Assembly (NCBI GenBank): GCA_017429695.1
Contig: JAFROK010000012.1
Span: 1 to 64,000 of the forward strand
Length of the DNA: 64,000 nt
Source: Clostridia bacterium
GTDB taxonomy: Bacteria > Bacillota > Clostridia > Christensenellales > Aristaeellaceae
Direction of reading: 5' to 3'
A model generated the notes under the pieces. It saw only the letters and a list, made by a program, of their open reading frames with translations. It ran no database searches and was not told the origin of the DNA. The translations under genes were made by a program, and so were the position numbers. Shown here piece by piece: positions 47,816-56,244 of the stretch (position 1 is the stretch's first letter; each line of letters begins with the position of its first letter).

Positions 47816-48808
47816 TCAGCGGATGCCGAAGGCAATCATACTGCCGATGTTCCGGAATTTCTTTCCGTTTTCGCCCTTCAGAATCACTTTATTATTGAAA
47901 GCCATGACCACGGTGGCACCGCCGTCCAGGTTCAGGGCTTCCGTGCAGCCGTATTCCTGCATTTTTTCAATGAGCCAGGTCAGCTTGACACCGGTATATT
48001 TATCGGTGGGCCGGCCGGAAGTGGCAATAATGATGTAGTGGTAGGGTTCCACCATCCCGATGGCGACCCGCGGTTCGGAGGCTGGATAATACTTCGCGTT
48101 ATCAAACGCCGGATTGACTTTTCCCTCTGAAAGCAGCCAGGGACCAAAGGCGAAAACATTCGTCGCGCCGTCGGCCAGGTATTCCTCCGCGGTTTTATCC
48201 CCGCTGACAAAGGTTTTCATGCTTCCGTCCTGATAGACGGCGATTGTGTCCAGATTGGGCCAGGGCCGTTTATCTTTTTTCCCTTCTTCCGGGCTTTTCC
48301 GGGTTTTGGTAGCCAGCACCTCCCCGTCGCGGATGATGACGCCGTGATAGTCATACTTGGTCTTATTCCTGCCGACCGGGCTTAAGCGAAGACCGTACAT
48401 ATCGTCCGAAACGGCCAGGATCGTCGGATGATCGGCCATCAGGACCGGCGGATCCTCCTGGCGGACGCCTGGGGTCGGGACGGAATTGTAGCGGGAATAG
48501 GGCTCGGTCATGATGGAGCCGATCGGTGAATTCTCGGAACAATGGATATCCGCAACGCAGTAGATCAGGATCTTTTTCCCGCCTTTTTTCACCGTTTCCT
48601 GGGTGCGGGTGACGGTGATGGCCAGGTCTTTTGAGGCATACTGCCAGAAATTGTTTTCCTCGTCTTCCAGCAGGTATTCGTCGGCTGGATTGTCGTCGCC
48701 GGTCAGGAATCCGTTATCGTCGAAATGGAAACCGTCCTTCTCTGTATCGGCAACGGCGACGGTGAACAGCAGGTAAAAGAGAAGCAGGAGAAAAGCAAGT
48801 TTTTTCAT
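47816..48808 (-). CDS. Secreted phosphodiester glycosidase (NAGPA) domain protein
   Basis: The product has 330 residues. Signal peptide MKKLAFLLLLFYLLFTVAVA. The NAGPA fold, shared with the uncovering enzyme N-acetylglucosamine-1-phosphodiester glycosidase, is seen in IYCVADIHCS, PRVAIGMVEPYHYIIIATSG, and the hallmark ALNLDGGATVVMAF followed by a final NIGSMIAFGIR. It probably acts on cell-wall or exopolysaccharide phosphodiester-linked sugars. The start is ATG 48808 with GGAGG upstream. The frame runs on to 48913 through a dispersed repeat whose translation reads HPERSEGS, so that extension is an artefact. Confidence 0.88.
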   Translation of the reverse strand: MKKLAFLLLLFYLLFTVAVADTEKDGFHFDDNGFLTGDDNPADEYLLEDEENNFWQYASKDLAITVTRTQETVKKGGKKILIYCVADIHCSENSPIGSIMTEPYSRYNSVPTPGVRQEDPPVLMADHPTILAVSDDMYGLRLSPVGRNKTKYDYHGVIIRDGEVLATKTRKSPEEGKKDKRPWPNLDTIAVYQDGSMKTFVSGDKTAEEYLADGATNVFAFGPWLLSEGKVNPAFDNAKYYPASEPRVAIGMVEPYHYIIIATSGRPTDKYTGVKLTWLIEKMQEYGCTEALNLDGGATVVMAFNNKVILKGENGKKFRNIGSMIAFGIR

Positions 48809-48847
48809 CAGGGCCTCCAAAGTTGATGCAACAGCATTGCCGAAGGC

Positions 48848-48880
48848 ATGAGATCCTTCACTTCGTTCAGGATGACATCC
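48848..48880. repeat. Dispersed small hairpin repeat, copy 2
   Basis: ATCCT (48853-48857), loop TCACTTCGTTC, AGGAT (48869-48873), then GACAT. The 12-mer TTCACTTCGTTC is the exact reverse complement of the loop of the second rpsB-tsf hairpin (45583-45594). Confidence 0.65.
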
Positions 48881-48933
48881 AAGCGGTTGTGAAAAATTCC
48901 GCAGTCCTGTCAAAGGACAAAACCGAGAACTGA

Positions 48934-49749
48934 TTATTTGATATAGTACTTCCGCAGGATGACGGCATTGATACGGGCGCCGAGGAAACGGTGGATATAT
49001 ACGGCCAGGTGCTGGTCCGGGCTGGCAATCCGCTTGCGGAAGGGAATCCGCTTTTTATCCAACGCTTTTGCGATTTTCCGGCCCAGGATATCCGGATCGG
49101 AGCCGTTTGATTCATCATGGTGAATCTGCTTTGTGGCACTGGCATAGGCTGCGGCATACGGGGAACCGTCGTTCATAGCCGCGGCATGCGGGCGGTACTT
49201 ATCGCTGCCGCTGCGGTGATCGCCGGGCTCCACCAGCATGACTTGGATGTTAAAGGGTTTAACTTCCAGGGCGAGGCATTCCGCATAGCCTTCTATGGCA
49301 TGTTTGCTGGCGGTATAGGCACTCTGGAAGGGGATGCCCATGAGGCCGTTGATGGAGGAAAACATGACGATTTTTCCGCCGCCGTTTTGGCGCATCAGGG
49401 GCAGGACTTCCCGGTTCATACGGACCATGCCGAGATAGTTGGTATCGATGACCCGGCGGAATTCCTCCGGGGCGGTTTCCTCGCAGGAGCCAAGGACCAG
49501 CATGCCGGCGCACTGGACCAGCGCATCGGGCAGGGCGACGACAGCGGCTTTTTCGCAGAAGGCACGGATGCTTTCTTCACTGGTGACATCCAGCGGGAGG
49601 CAGGTGACGCCTTCGATAGCGGCGGGATTGTCGCCGAAGCTGCGGGCTCCGGCAATGACCTGCCAGCCGTCGTCGCGGAAGGCCATGGCGGTATGGAGAC
49701 CGAGGCCGCTGGAGGCACCGGTGATCCAGACAGTTTTGCGTTGATTCAT
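48934..49749 (-). CDS. Short-chain dehydrogenase/reductase (SDR)
   Basis: The product has 271 residues. A classical SDR: cofactor motif TGASSGLG at residues 10-17, DVT acidic site, CAGM in place of NNAG, the catalytic Ser in MFSSING and Tyr/Lys in YTASK. The acidic or basic discriminator (GARSF) suggests NADPH. The C-terminal extension (~residue 190 on) is longer and resembles SDRs acting on steroids, retinoids or other hydrophobic alcohols; the substrate is unknown. AGGAAG precedes ATG 49749. It stands alone between a repeat and the terminator of the GGGtGRT operon. Confidence 0.9.
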   Translation of the reverse strand: MNQRKTVWITGASSGLGLHTAMAFRDDGWQVIAGARSFGDNPAAIEGVTCLPLDVTSEESIRAFCEKAAVVALPDALVQCAGMLVLGSCEETAPEEFRRVIDTNYLGMVRMNREVLPLMRQNGGGKIVMFSSINGLMGIPFQSAYTASKHAIEGYAECLALEVKPFNIQVMLVEPGDHRSGSDKYRPHAAAMNDGSPYAAAYASATKQIHHDESNGSDPDILGRKIAKALDKKRIPFRKRIASPDQHLAVYIHRFLGARINAVILRKYYIK

Positions 49750-49759
49750 GATGCTTCCT

Positions 49760-49795
49760 GCCTTTTAATAAAATACTCCCGGGTTGCCCCGGGAG
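49760..49795 (-). terminator. Intrinsic terminator of the NifU-like/GGGtGRT operon
   Basis: On the minus strand CTCCCGGG, loop GCAA, CCCGGGAG (49795-49776), followed by TATTTTATT. Eight perfect pairs and a U-rich tail. It begins 16 bases after the GGGtGRT stop codon. Confidence 0.85.
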
Positions 49796-49811
49796 CAATG
49801 AAAACCTGAGA

Positions 49812-50831
49812 TTACTTGTTCATGGCTTCCTGAACAGCCACAGCGACGGCGACGGTCATACCGACCATCGGGTTGTTGCCGGCACCCAGGAATCCCATCA
49901 TTTCCACGTGGGCAGGCACGGAAGAGGATCCCGCGAACTGCGCATCGGAATGCATCCGGCCCATGGTGTCGGTCATGCCGTAGGAAGCGGGGCCCGCAGC
50001 CATGTTATCGGGATGCAGGGTCCGCCCGGTGCCGCCGCCGGAGGCCACGGAGAAGTACTTCTTGCCAGCTTCCCAGCGTTCTTTTTTATAGGTTCCGGCA
50101 ACGGGATGCTGGAAGCGGGTGGGGTTGGTGGAGTTACCGGTGATGGAGATGTCCGCGCCTTCATGCCACATGATGGCAACGCCTTCACGGACGTCGTCCG
50201 CACCATAGCAATTGACCTTAGCCCGGTCTCCGGTAGAGTAGGCGGTTTTCTTTACGACGGTCAGCGCATGGTCTTCCTTCACGTCGGCAGACAGGTAGTC
50301 ATACTTGGTCTGCACATAGGTGAAGCCGTTGATGCGGCTGATGATCATGGCAGCGTCCTTGCCCAGGCCGTTCAGGATGACGCGGAGGGGCTTTTTGCGC
50401 ACTTTGTTGGCGTTCAGCGCGATTTTGATGGCGCCTTCCGCCGCGGCGAAAGATTCATGGCCGGCCAGGAAAGCGAAGCATTCGGTTTCTTCATCCAGCA
50501 GCATGGCGCCCAGGTTGCCGTGGCCGATACCGACCTGGCGCTGGTCCGCAACAGAACCGGGGATGCAGAAGGCCTGCAGCGCGGTGCCGATCCACTTGGC
50601 GGCTTCCGCGGCGTTCTTCGCGTTTTCTTTGATCGCGATGGCGGCGCCCAGTTCATAGGCCCACTTCACATTTTCGAAGCAGATGGGCTGGGTGCTCTCA
50701 ACGATCGTGTAGGCGTCCACACCCTTGCTGTTGGTGAACGCTTTGACTTCGTCAAAATTCTTAAATCCGTATTTGTCCAGGACAGGCTGCAGCTGAGGCA
50801 TGCGGCCTTCATAGTTTTCAAACAGAGCCAT
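49812..50831 (-). CDS. GGGtGRT protein (uncharacterised conserved family)
   Basis: The product has 339 residues. It carries the signature that names the family, SVASGGGTGRTLHPDN, followed by a Gly/Ala/Met-rich C-terminus (GAGNNPMVGMTVAVAVAVQE). No signal peptide; the N-terminus MALFENYEGRMPQL fits a soluble protein. The family is broadly conserved in anaerobic Firmicutes, almost always next to a NifU-like Fe-S scaffold gene as here, but its biochemical role is not established. GGAGG precedes the ATG. It is second in a two-gene operon, 15 bases after the scaffold gene. Confidence 0.88.
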   Translation of the reverse strand: MALFENYEGRMPQLQPVLDKYGFKNFDEVKAFTNSKGVDAYTIVESTQPICFENVKWAYELGAAIAIKENAKNAAEAAKWIGTALQAFCIPGSVADQRQVGIGHGNLGAMLLDEETECFAFLAGHESFAAAEGAIKIALNANKVRKKPLRVILNGLGKDAAMIISRINGFTYVQTKYDYLSADVKEDHALTVVKKTAYSTGDRAKVNCYGADDVREGVAIMWHEGADISITGNSTNPTRFQHPVAGTYKKERWEAGKKYFSVASGGGTGRTLHPDNMAAGPASYGMTDTMGRMHSDAQFAGSSSVPAHVEMMGFLGAGNNPMVGMTVAVAVAVQEAMNK

Positions 50832-50846
50832 CCGTCACACCTCCCA

Positions 50847-51548
50847 TTACTCTTTGCGCGGGTCAATCCACTTGACCGCGCCGTCTTCCGCCTTGAAGCG
50901 GCCGTACGTGCCGAGGTTCTTCTCGTACGCCTCGTTGGGGGACATGCCCTTCTTGATGGCGTCCATCATCTTGCCCAGGCTCAGGAACTGATATCCGCAG
51001 ACCTGATCATCCTTGTCCAGGGCCATCTTGACGACGTAACCTTCGGTCATTTCCAGGTAGCGGGTGCCCTTTTCCTTGGTGCCGTACATGGTGCCGACCA
51101 TGGAACGGAGGCCCTTGCCCAGGTCTTCAAGACCGGCGCCGATGCGCAGGCCGTCATCGGAGAAAGCGGACTGGGTGCGGCCGTACACGATCTGCAGGAA
51201 CAGTTCGCGCATGGCGGTGTTGATCGCGTCGCACACCAGGTCGGTGTTCAGCGCTTCGAGGATGGTTTTGCCAGGCAGGATTTCACTGGCCATGGCAGCG
51301 GAATGGGTCATGCCGGAGCAGCCGATGGTTTCGACCAGCGCTTCCTGGATGACGCCGTCCTTCACGTTCAGGCTCAGCTTGCAGGCGCCCTGCTGCGGAG
51401 CGCACCAGCCGATGCCGTGGGTATAACCGGAAATGTCTTTGATCTCCTTGGCCTGAATCCATTTTCCTTCTTCAGGAATGGGCGCGGGGCCGTGGTTGGG
51501 GCCCTTCGCAACACAGACCATCTCTTCCACTTCTTTGGTGTATTGCAT
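50847..51548 (-). CDS. NifU/IscU-like iron-sulfur cluster scaffold protein
   Basis: The product has 233 residues. The IscU-type core keeps three Cys in the expected order: GACKLSL (IscU GDVMKLQ region), IGCSGMTHSAAMASEILPGK (IscU GCGSAIASS region) and DLVCDAINTAM. It is longer than IscU, with an N-terminal ~45-residue lead and a C-terminal ~90-residue extension unique to this group. It probably assembles or carries an Fe-S cluster for a partner, plausibly the GGGtGRT protein. GGAGG precedes the ATG, and a sigma-A promoter lies ~50 bases upstream. Confidence 0.85.
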   Translation of the reverse strand: MQYTKEVEEMVCVAKGPNHGPAPIPEEGKWIQAKEIKDISGYTHGIGWCAPQQGACKLSLNVKDGVIQEALVETIGCSGMTHSAAMASEILPGKTILEALNTDLVCDAINTAMRELFLQIVYGRTQSAFSDDGLRIGAGLEDLGKGLRSMVGTMYGTKEKGTRYLEMTEGYVVKMALDKDDQVCGYQFLSLGKMMDAIKKGMSPNEAYEKNLGTYGRFKAEDGAVKWIDPRKE

Positions 51549-51597
51549 GTGAGCGGTTCCTCCTGTCTCAGAGAATAGTAATATCGGTAACCAACTT

Positions 51598-51627
51598 AGT
51601 ATAGCATATCGGAAGGAGGATAGACAA
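51598..51627 (-). promoter_or_regulatory. Promoter of the NifU-like/GGGtGRT operon
   Basis: Minus strand: TTGTCT (51627-51622), 18-base spacer, TATACT (51603-51598). 4/6 and 5/6 matches. Confidence 0.65.
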
Positions 51628-51642
51628 GTTATTTTTATGCCT

Positions 51643-51670
51643 TTGTGCAGTGCTCTGCATGTGTTATACT
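51643..51670 (+). promoter_or_regulatory. Possible promoter of the small unknown gene
   Basis: TTGTGC (51643-51648), 16-base spacer, TATACT (51665-51670). The -35 is weak and the -10 good. The expected transcription start, near 51677, falls just before the in-frame ATG at 51678, which supports the later ATG 51702 as the start. Confidence 0.5.
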
Positions 51671-51701
51671 GGAAAAAATGTCAGAAAGAGGAACAGGGAA
51701 T

Positions 51702-52109
51702 ATGTCAGAGAATTGTTACGGACACCCTGCGGACAGGCGCTCGTTTATGCTGGGCATGGTGACTGCTTTCTGCGAATGCGTGGCCGGCGGATGCAAGCGC
51801 CTGGCCCTGTCCCCGCCGCTGAGCCGGTCGGATTACCGGCTGTACGGCGCGGAGGCGGAGAAGATCATTGAAAAGCACGGGCTCCGGCATTATCACGAGG
51901 AAAACAAAGACCGGCCGGATGACGGCCGGTTTGAATGGATCCTGATTGCCGGGAAACAGGAGACGATTGATCAGTATCTCGCGCTGCGGGTCCGGGGACT
52001 CAGCCCGGCAGAATCGCTGGGACCGTTTTCCGAACTGCTGAGCTACAATCCGGCGGAAAGTATCCATACCGGATATGATGCCTGGCGGGATTATTTCCCG
52101 GAGGGATGA
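51702..52109 (+). CDS. Small cytosolic protein of unknown function
   Basis: The product has 135 residues and no recognised domain. There is no signal peptide or membrane segment. The N-terminal half has a Cys-rich stretch (FCECVAGGCKRLAL) and the C-terminal half is acidic with regular helices (DQYLALRVRGLSPAESLGPF). The chosen ATG 51702 follows AGAGG; an upstream in-frame ATG at 51678 would add eight residues. It has its own promoter, diverges from the Fe-S scaffold operon and converges on the EAL gene with a 21-base gap. The cysteines could suggest metal binding, but that is a guess. Confidence 0.6.
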   Translation: MSENCYGHPADRRSFMLGMVTAFCECVAGGCKRLALSPPLSRSDYRLYGAEAEKIIEKHGLRHYHEENKDRPDDGRFEWILIAGKQETIDQYLALRVRGLSPAESLGPFSELLSYNPAESIHTGYDAWRDYFPEG

Positions 52110-52130
52110 GCCACTGAGAACTGTCCTGAA

Positions 52131-55100
52131 TCATTCGGGGAGGATGTAGACGCCGAGGTGGCCGTCCGGGTCGCGGTCTGCCACATAGCGCCAGGTTTCC
52201 CGCTTATCCCGGAATGTCCGCTCGAAATGATCCTCCTTCGGATTCAGGAAGAACAGGGGCAGCCCGGCGGGAGAGACCGGCCCGGCGGAGTTGTCCGGGA
52301 AGATCTGGAAATTGCCGCCGGTGACAATGAAACGGGAGTTTTCATTGCCGAGCATCAGGCGCTCGCCGGCCAGCAGTTCGCCGCGGATATCACCGCTGTC
52401 CACCCGGGTGTCGCAGGCGCCGGAGATACTGCCGAATCCGGCAACGCGGTTGCCTTCGCCATGGAGATTGATCCGGGTGCCCCGGCAGCGGACGACGGCT
52501 TCTCCGTCGAAAGTGCCGATGATGGCGCCGACGTCGCAATTAATGGAGGCGGACAGGGTGCCGTTTTCCAGCTGTACCTGGGCGGTGCCGGCCAGGGTGC
52601 CGAGACCGGTGACCCGTTCGCAGGCGGAGGACAGGCGGAGATCGCCGCCGGAAAGGCGGACCCGGGCATCCCCGGTGACGGAGCCGATCAGCATGACCTC
52701 ATTGCCTTCCCCGTGGACGGAAACGCCGGCATCGCGGATTTCCACATCCGCTTTCCCGGCGGAGGAACCGATGCCGACCACGTTGATGCCGCTGGCGGAC
52801 AGGCTGCAGTTACCCTGCAGGAATTTGATGCCGTCCCCGGCGCTGCGGCCGCCGCCGATACAGACGACTTTGTCCCCGGAGGAATTGATGCTGACCGTTC
52901 CGGTGGTATTCAGCGTGATGGAGCCGTAGGGGTCATTGTAATTGGCACCGATGCCGACGGAATAGTTCCGGTTGTTATGCACATACAGCTGGCCGGTGCC
53001 CTCAATGACCAGGGAGGCGGAACCCGGCACGCGGATTCCTTCCTTGGTCAGGGTGTTCTGGCCTTCCAGGATCAGCGTCAGCCGGCTGTTGCGGCCCAGC
53101 TGGATGGCCGGTTCCACAGCGCCTTTCATATTGACCTGGTTCAGCGTGACGACGGCATTGGCGCCGTCATCGATGCGGAGCATCATATCGATGCTCTGGG
53201 ACTTGACGCCGGTGAGGGTAAAGGAACCGGTTCCGGCCTGGAGGCAGGTGACTTTTTTCAGCGCCATATCCAGCAGGTTGACGGTTTCGCCGTCCTGCAG
53301 GGTATGCAGGATGGCCTGACTGTCGTAGCGGGCCGCCCGGAGGTTTTCCTCCAGAATTTCGTTGCGGACCTTTTCACTGATGGCCCGGAGCGGCTGTTCC
53401 GCCGGCCGGCCGGTGTAGTATCCCTGGATCAGGTCGATGCCGCAGTTGATGACCGTCCGGAGCTCTTCGGGCGTTTCCACACCTTCCGCCAGCGCGCGGA
53501 TCCCGTTCTGATGGGCAAAATCAATCGTGTTTTTGACAAACAGCCGGCGGTTGGCATCCCGGGAAATGCCGGAAATCAGCGCCCGGTCAATTTTGATGAT
53601 ATGCGGGGAATACCGGAGCAGGTTGATGATATTGCTGTGGCCGGTGCCGTAGTCATCAATGGCGATCTGGGTCTGGCCGCCCGGCTTGCACAGCCGTTTC
53701 ATCCGCTCCAGTTCCTCATCCGAGGCGGAGGCATCCTCTGTGAGCTCAAAGACAAAGCAGTCGAGATAGCTGGCATATTTATCGGCCAGGGAGGTGCAGT
53801 CCTCCTCATTCAGGAAATGGCCGGGAATGGTATTGATAAACACCTTGCAGCCCTGGAAATCGCTGTAATTCCGTACATAGCGCTCCATGATTCCGAAGAG
53901 TGTGGATTTCTCCACATCGTAGAGACGGTTATACTCCCGGGCTACGCTCAGGATCTCCAGCGGGTTCATGTTAATGAGCCTGTCGGTCCGCATGAGGGCC
54001 TCATAGGCGAAGATCAAGCCGGTGCGGGCGTCCACAATCGGCTGGAAGTGATAGCGGAACAGGTTCTTTTCCATCAGGAGGGAGAATGCATTATACAGGA
54101 TAGCGGTATTTTCCTGCTTGCGGATTTCCTCGCGGCCGCCTTCCTTCAGGCGGTTCAGGTACATTTCGCCGATGGCCAGGCGGATCAGGTTTTCCAGGGT
54201 CGCATGTTCCCAGCCCGGGGCCATGGTTGTGCAGCCGCTGTTGATTTCCAGGAAATAGGGCTTGGCATTTTCCGCGTTATACTGCTCAATGCGGCGGAAA
54301 AAGTCCCCCACATGCTGGGTGATGAGGGCGGAAAGGCGATCGTCGTTTTCCGCACTGTTGGCCACGATGAACTGATCCTCGCTGATCCGGGCAATGGCCA
54401 GGGCATCGGAATTGGCAGCCTTCAGGGTTTCCGCCGTCAGGCGGATGATCTCTTCCATTTCGACCATGCCGTATGTTTCAAAGATATAGGAGAAACGGGG
54501 AATGGCATAGACCGACAGCGCCAGGGAACGGCAGTGGTTTTCCGCCTGGGCGCTGTAAGTGCTGAACCAACGGGTCAGGCCTTTCAGGTTTTCGAGGCCG
54601 GTGGCGGGATCCAGGTACAGGTTGTTTTCCAGGTGTGCCCGGAGCTGGCGCTGGCGGATCCGGCCGATCTGGATCGAGAAGACCAGGTTCAGCACATCGC
54701 TCAGTCGTTTGATCATCTGGGAATCCGCAGCCAGGTCCGTTGAACGGGCGGCATAATAGCCGCAGACCAGCGTATTGGAATGGACCACGTTGATGACGGT
54801 GGTTCCGGCGGGATCCGGATCCGGCACCGGCATATCCTTCCTGTATACTTTCCGGAATACAAGCTCCTTATCCGGCGCCCGGTAAGGGATCATGATCAGC
54901 TCGTCTTCCAGCTCCTTCACGGTATATTCTGCATCCGGATCGGATTCCAGGAGGCTGCGGTTGATATAGAGCGCGGAATCCGGCAGGAGCAGGGAAGACA
55001 GCTGGTGCAGCACTTCGTGGATTTCCGTCATGTCCAGCATCTGTTCCACGGTGTAGTACATGGTGTTTTCATGGGTGAACATGGCTTCCGCCTGGCGGAA

Positions 55101-56003
55101 GGTATGCAGGGCGTTAAAACGCGGATGGGTAAACCCGGGACAGCCGCAGGATTCCGCGATGACCGGGGTATACTGATGCCGGTGAACTTTGGGCTTTGTT
55201 TCACCGGGCACGAAATCGTGCATCAGGGAAATCACCTTGTCAGCCAGGGCCCCCGGATTACTGTTGCAGGTGGTCAGCTGGGGCTGGACCAGGTAAGCAG
55301 TCGGCGTTCCGTCAAAGCCGGTAACGATGACGTCTTCCGGCACACGGAGGTGATGCGCTTTCAGTTCTTCACAGACCGCAGCGGCCATGCTGTCATTGGC
55401 GCAGATGATGGCCCGGGGCAGTTTTGAACGGGTGGCGATCAGGTTGCGCACAATTTCGGCGGCGACGGGCTCGATATAATTGCCGTAGGCGATATTCTCA
55501 TCGGGGCAGGGAAGACCGCACTCCGCCATTACCTCCCGGAAATATTTCAGCCGGAGCAGGGAGTTGTCCTCATCCGGAAGGCCGGCAATGCAGAACAGAT
55601 CGCTGCAGTGATGCTCCCGGATCACATGCCGGATCACGGCTTTATAGGCTTCTTCATAATCATCGACGATGCTGATGCAGCGGTTGCTGATGCCGCCGAG
55701 ATAGAACACGGGGATCCGCTCATCATTGGCCCGGCGGATCATGCTCTCCAGCAGGCGCATATCGTAGATATTGTCATGCAGGACAATCAGCGCGGCCAGT
55801 GATTCAAAACGGATCAGGTCATAGACGCACCGGGTGACATTGTTTCCCCGCAGGGACCAGTAATAGTCCATGGAACTGTTGAAAACCAGAATGCCATAGC
55901 CTTCCGACCGGGCGGCCCGGTCCAGTTCGCTGATCAGATCGGTTTTCAGGAATGTATGCGCCTGGGACAGGCATATGCCGATCATTTTTCTGTCGCTGTT
56001 CAT
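52131..56003 (-). CDS. Periplasmic-binding-fold / degenerate GGDEF / EAL / beta-helix protein
   Basis: The product has 1,290 residues. Residues ~5-290: LacI-like ligand-binding fold (MIGICLSQAHTFLK, VIVTGFDGTPTAYL) without a DNA-binding helix or signal peptide, so cytosolic. Residues ~461-618: GGDEF-like with RISEDQF where GGDEF belongs, so no cyclase activity expected. Residues ~640-880: EAL phosphodiesterase with YEALMR, IAIDDYGTGHS and AEGVET, all catalytic acidic positions kept. Residues ~905-1255: right-handed beta-helix-like strands (RLTLILEGQNTLTKEG, SASLVIEGTGQLYVHNN, GSITLNTTGTVSI) similar to Cthe_2159-type carbohydrate-binding domains. Predicted to hydrolyse c-di-GMP under control of a small ligand. 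ATG 56003 is chosen (GGAGAGG upstream); an upstream TTG frame exists. It is divergent from a diguanylate cyclase gene. Confidence 0.85.
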   Translation of the reverse strand: MNSDRKMIGICLSQAHTFLKTDLISELDRAARSEGYGILVFNSSMDYYWSLRGNNVTRCVYDLIRFESLAALIVLHDNIYDMRLLESMIRRANDERIPVFYLGGISNRCISIVDDYEEAYKAVIRHVIREHHCSDLFCIAGLPDEDNSLLRLKYFREVMAECGLPCPDENIAYGNYIEPVAAEIVRNLIATRSKLPRAIICANDSMAAAVCEELKAHHLRVPEDVIVTGFDGTPTAYLVQPQLTTCNSNPGALADKVISLMHDFVPGETKPKVHRHQYTPVIAESCGCPGFTHPRFNALHTFRQAEAMFTHENTMYYTVEQMLDMTEIHEVLHQLSSLLLPDSALYINRSLLESDPDAEYTVKELEDELIMIPYRAPDKELVFRKVYRKDMPVPDPDPAGTTVINVVHSNTLVCGYYAARSTDLAADSQMIKRLSDVLNLVFSIQIGRIRQRQLRAHLENNLYLDPATGLENLKGLTRWFSTYSAQAENHCRSLALSVYAIPRFSYIFETYGMVEMEEIIRLTAETLKAANSDALAIARISEDQFIVANSAENDDRLSALITQHVGDFFRRIEQYNAENAKPYFLEINSGCTTMAPGWEHATLENLIRLAIGEMYLNRLKEGGREEIRKQENTAILYNAFSLLMEKNLFRYHFQPIVDARTGLIFAYEALMRTDRLINMNPLEILSVAREYNRLYDVEKSTLFGIMERYVRNYSDFQGCKVFINTIPGHFLNEEDCTSLADKYASYLDCFVFELTEDASASDEELERMKRLCKPGGQTQIAIDDYGTGHSNIINLLRYSPHIIKIDRALISGISRDANRRLFVKNTIDFAHQNGIRALAEGVETPEELRTVINCGIDLIQGYYTGRPAEQPLRAISEKVRNEILEENLRAARYDSQAILHTLQDGETVNLLDMALKKVTCLQAGTGSFTLTGVKSQSIDMMLRIDDGANAVVTLNQVNMKGAVEPAIQLGRNSRLTLILEGQNTLTKEGIRVPGSASLVIEGTGQLYVHNNRNYSVGIGANYNDPYGSITLNTTGTVSINSSGDKVVCIGGGRSAGDGIKFLQGNCSLSASGINVVGIGSSAGKADVEIRDAGVSVHGEGNEVMLIGSVTGDARVRLSGGDLRLSSACERVTGLGTLAGTAQVQLENGTLSASINCDVGAIIGTFDGEAVVRCRGTRINLHGEGNRVAGFGSISGACDTRVDSGDIRGELLAGERLMLGNENSRFIVTGGNFQIFPDNSAGPVSPAGLPLFFLNPKEDHFERTFRDKRETWRYVADRDPDGHLGVYILPE

Positions 56004-56084
56004 GCTGCTTCGCCTCTCCGTTGTGTGCAAGGTTGCCTGCGTATATTTGATATCGTTATTTCCGGCTTTTCCTCTGTAACGGAT

Positions 56085-56114
56085 ATTCTATCATATTCAA
56101 ACCCCAAAAGACAA
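56085..56114 (-). promoter_or_regulatory. Promoter of the EAL-domain gene
   Basis: Minus strand: TTGTCT (56114-56109), 18-base spacer, TAGAAT (56090-56085). 4/6 and 5/6 matches. The 5' UTR would be about 75 bases. Confidence 0.55.
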
Positions 56115-56244
56115 ACAGAAAAAAGCAGGAAAAACCGGGAAGGAATCGAATCTTTCATGTATAATATGCCATGATATGGTCCGGAAACGCCGGGCACAGA
56201 AAATCTTTTTTCGGAATAATGAAATACGGGAGCTGTACCACACG

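Noticed and set aside
48809..48913. N-terminal extension of the phosphodiester glycosidase containing HPERSEGS
   Set aside because: It is translation of the dispersed hairpin repeat; the ATG at 48808 has a Shine-Dalgarno and begins the signal peptide.
49908..51578. 556-codon plus-strand frame across the NifU-like/GGGtGRT operon
   Set aside because: It spans two recognised genes and their spacer on the opposite strand and has no domain resemblance.
52158..54743. 861-codon plus-strand frame opposite the EAL-domain gene
   Set aside because: Antisense shadow; the minus-strand frame has intact EAL motifs and a proper start.
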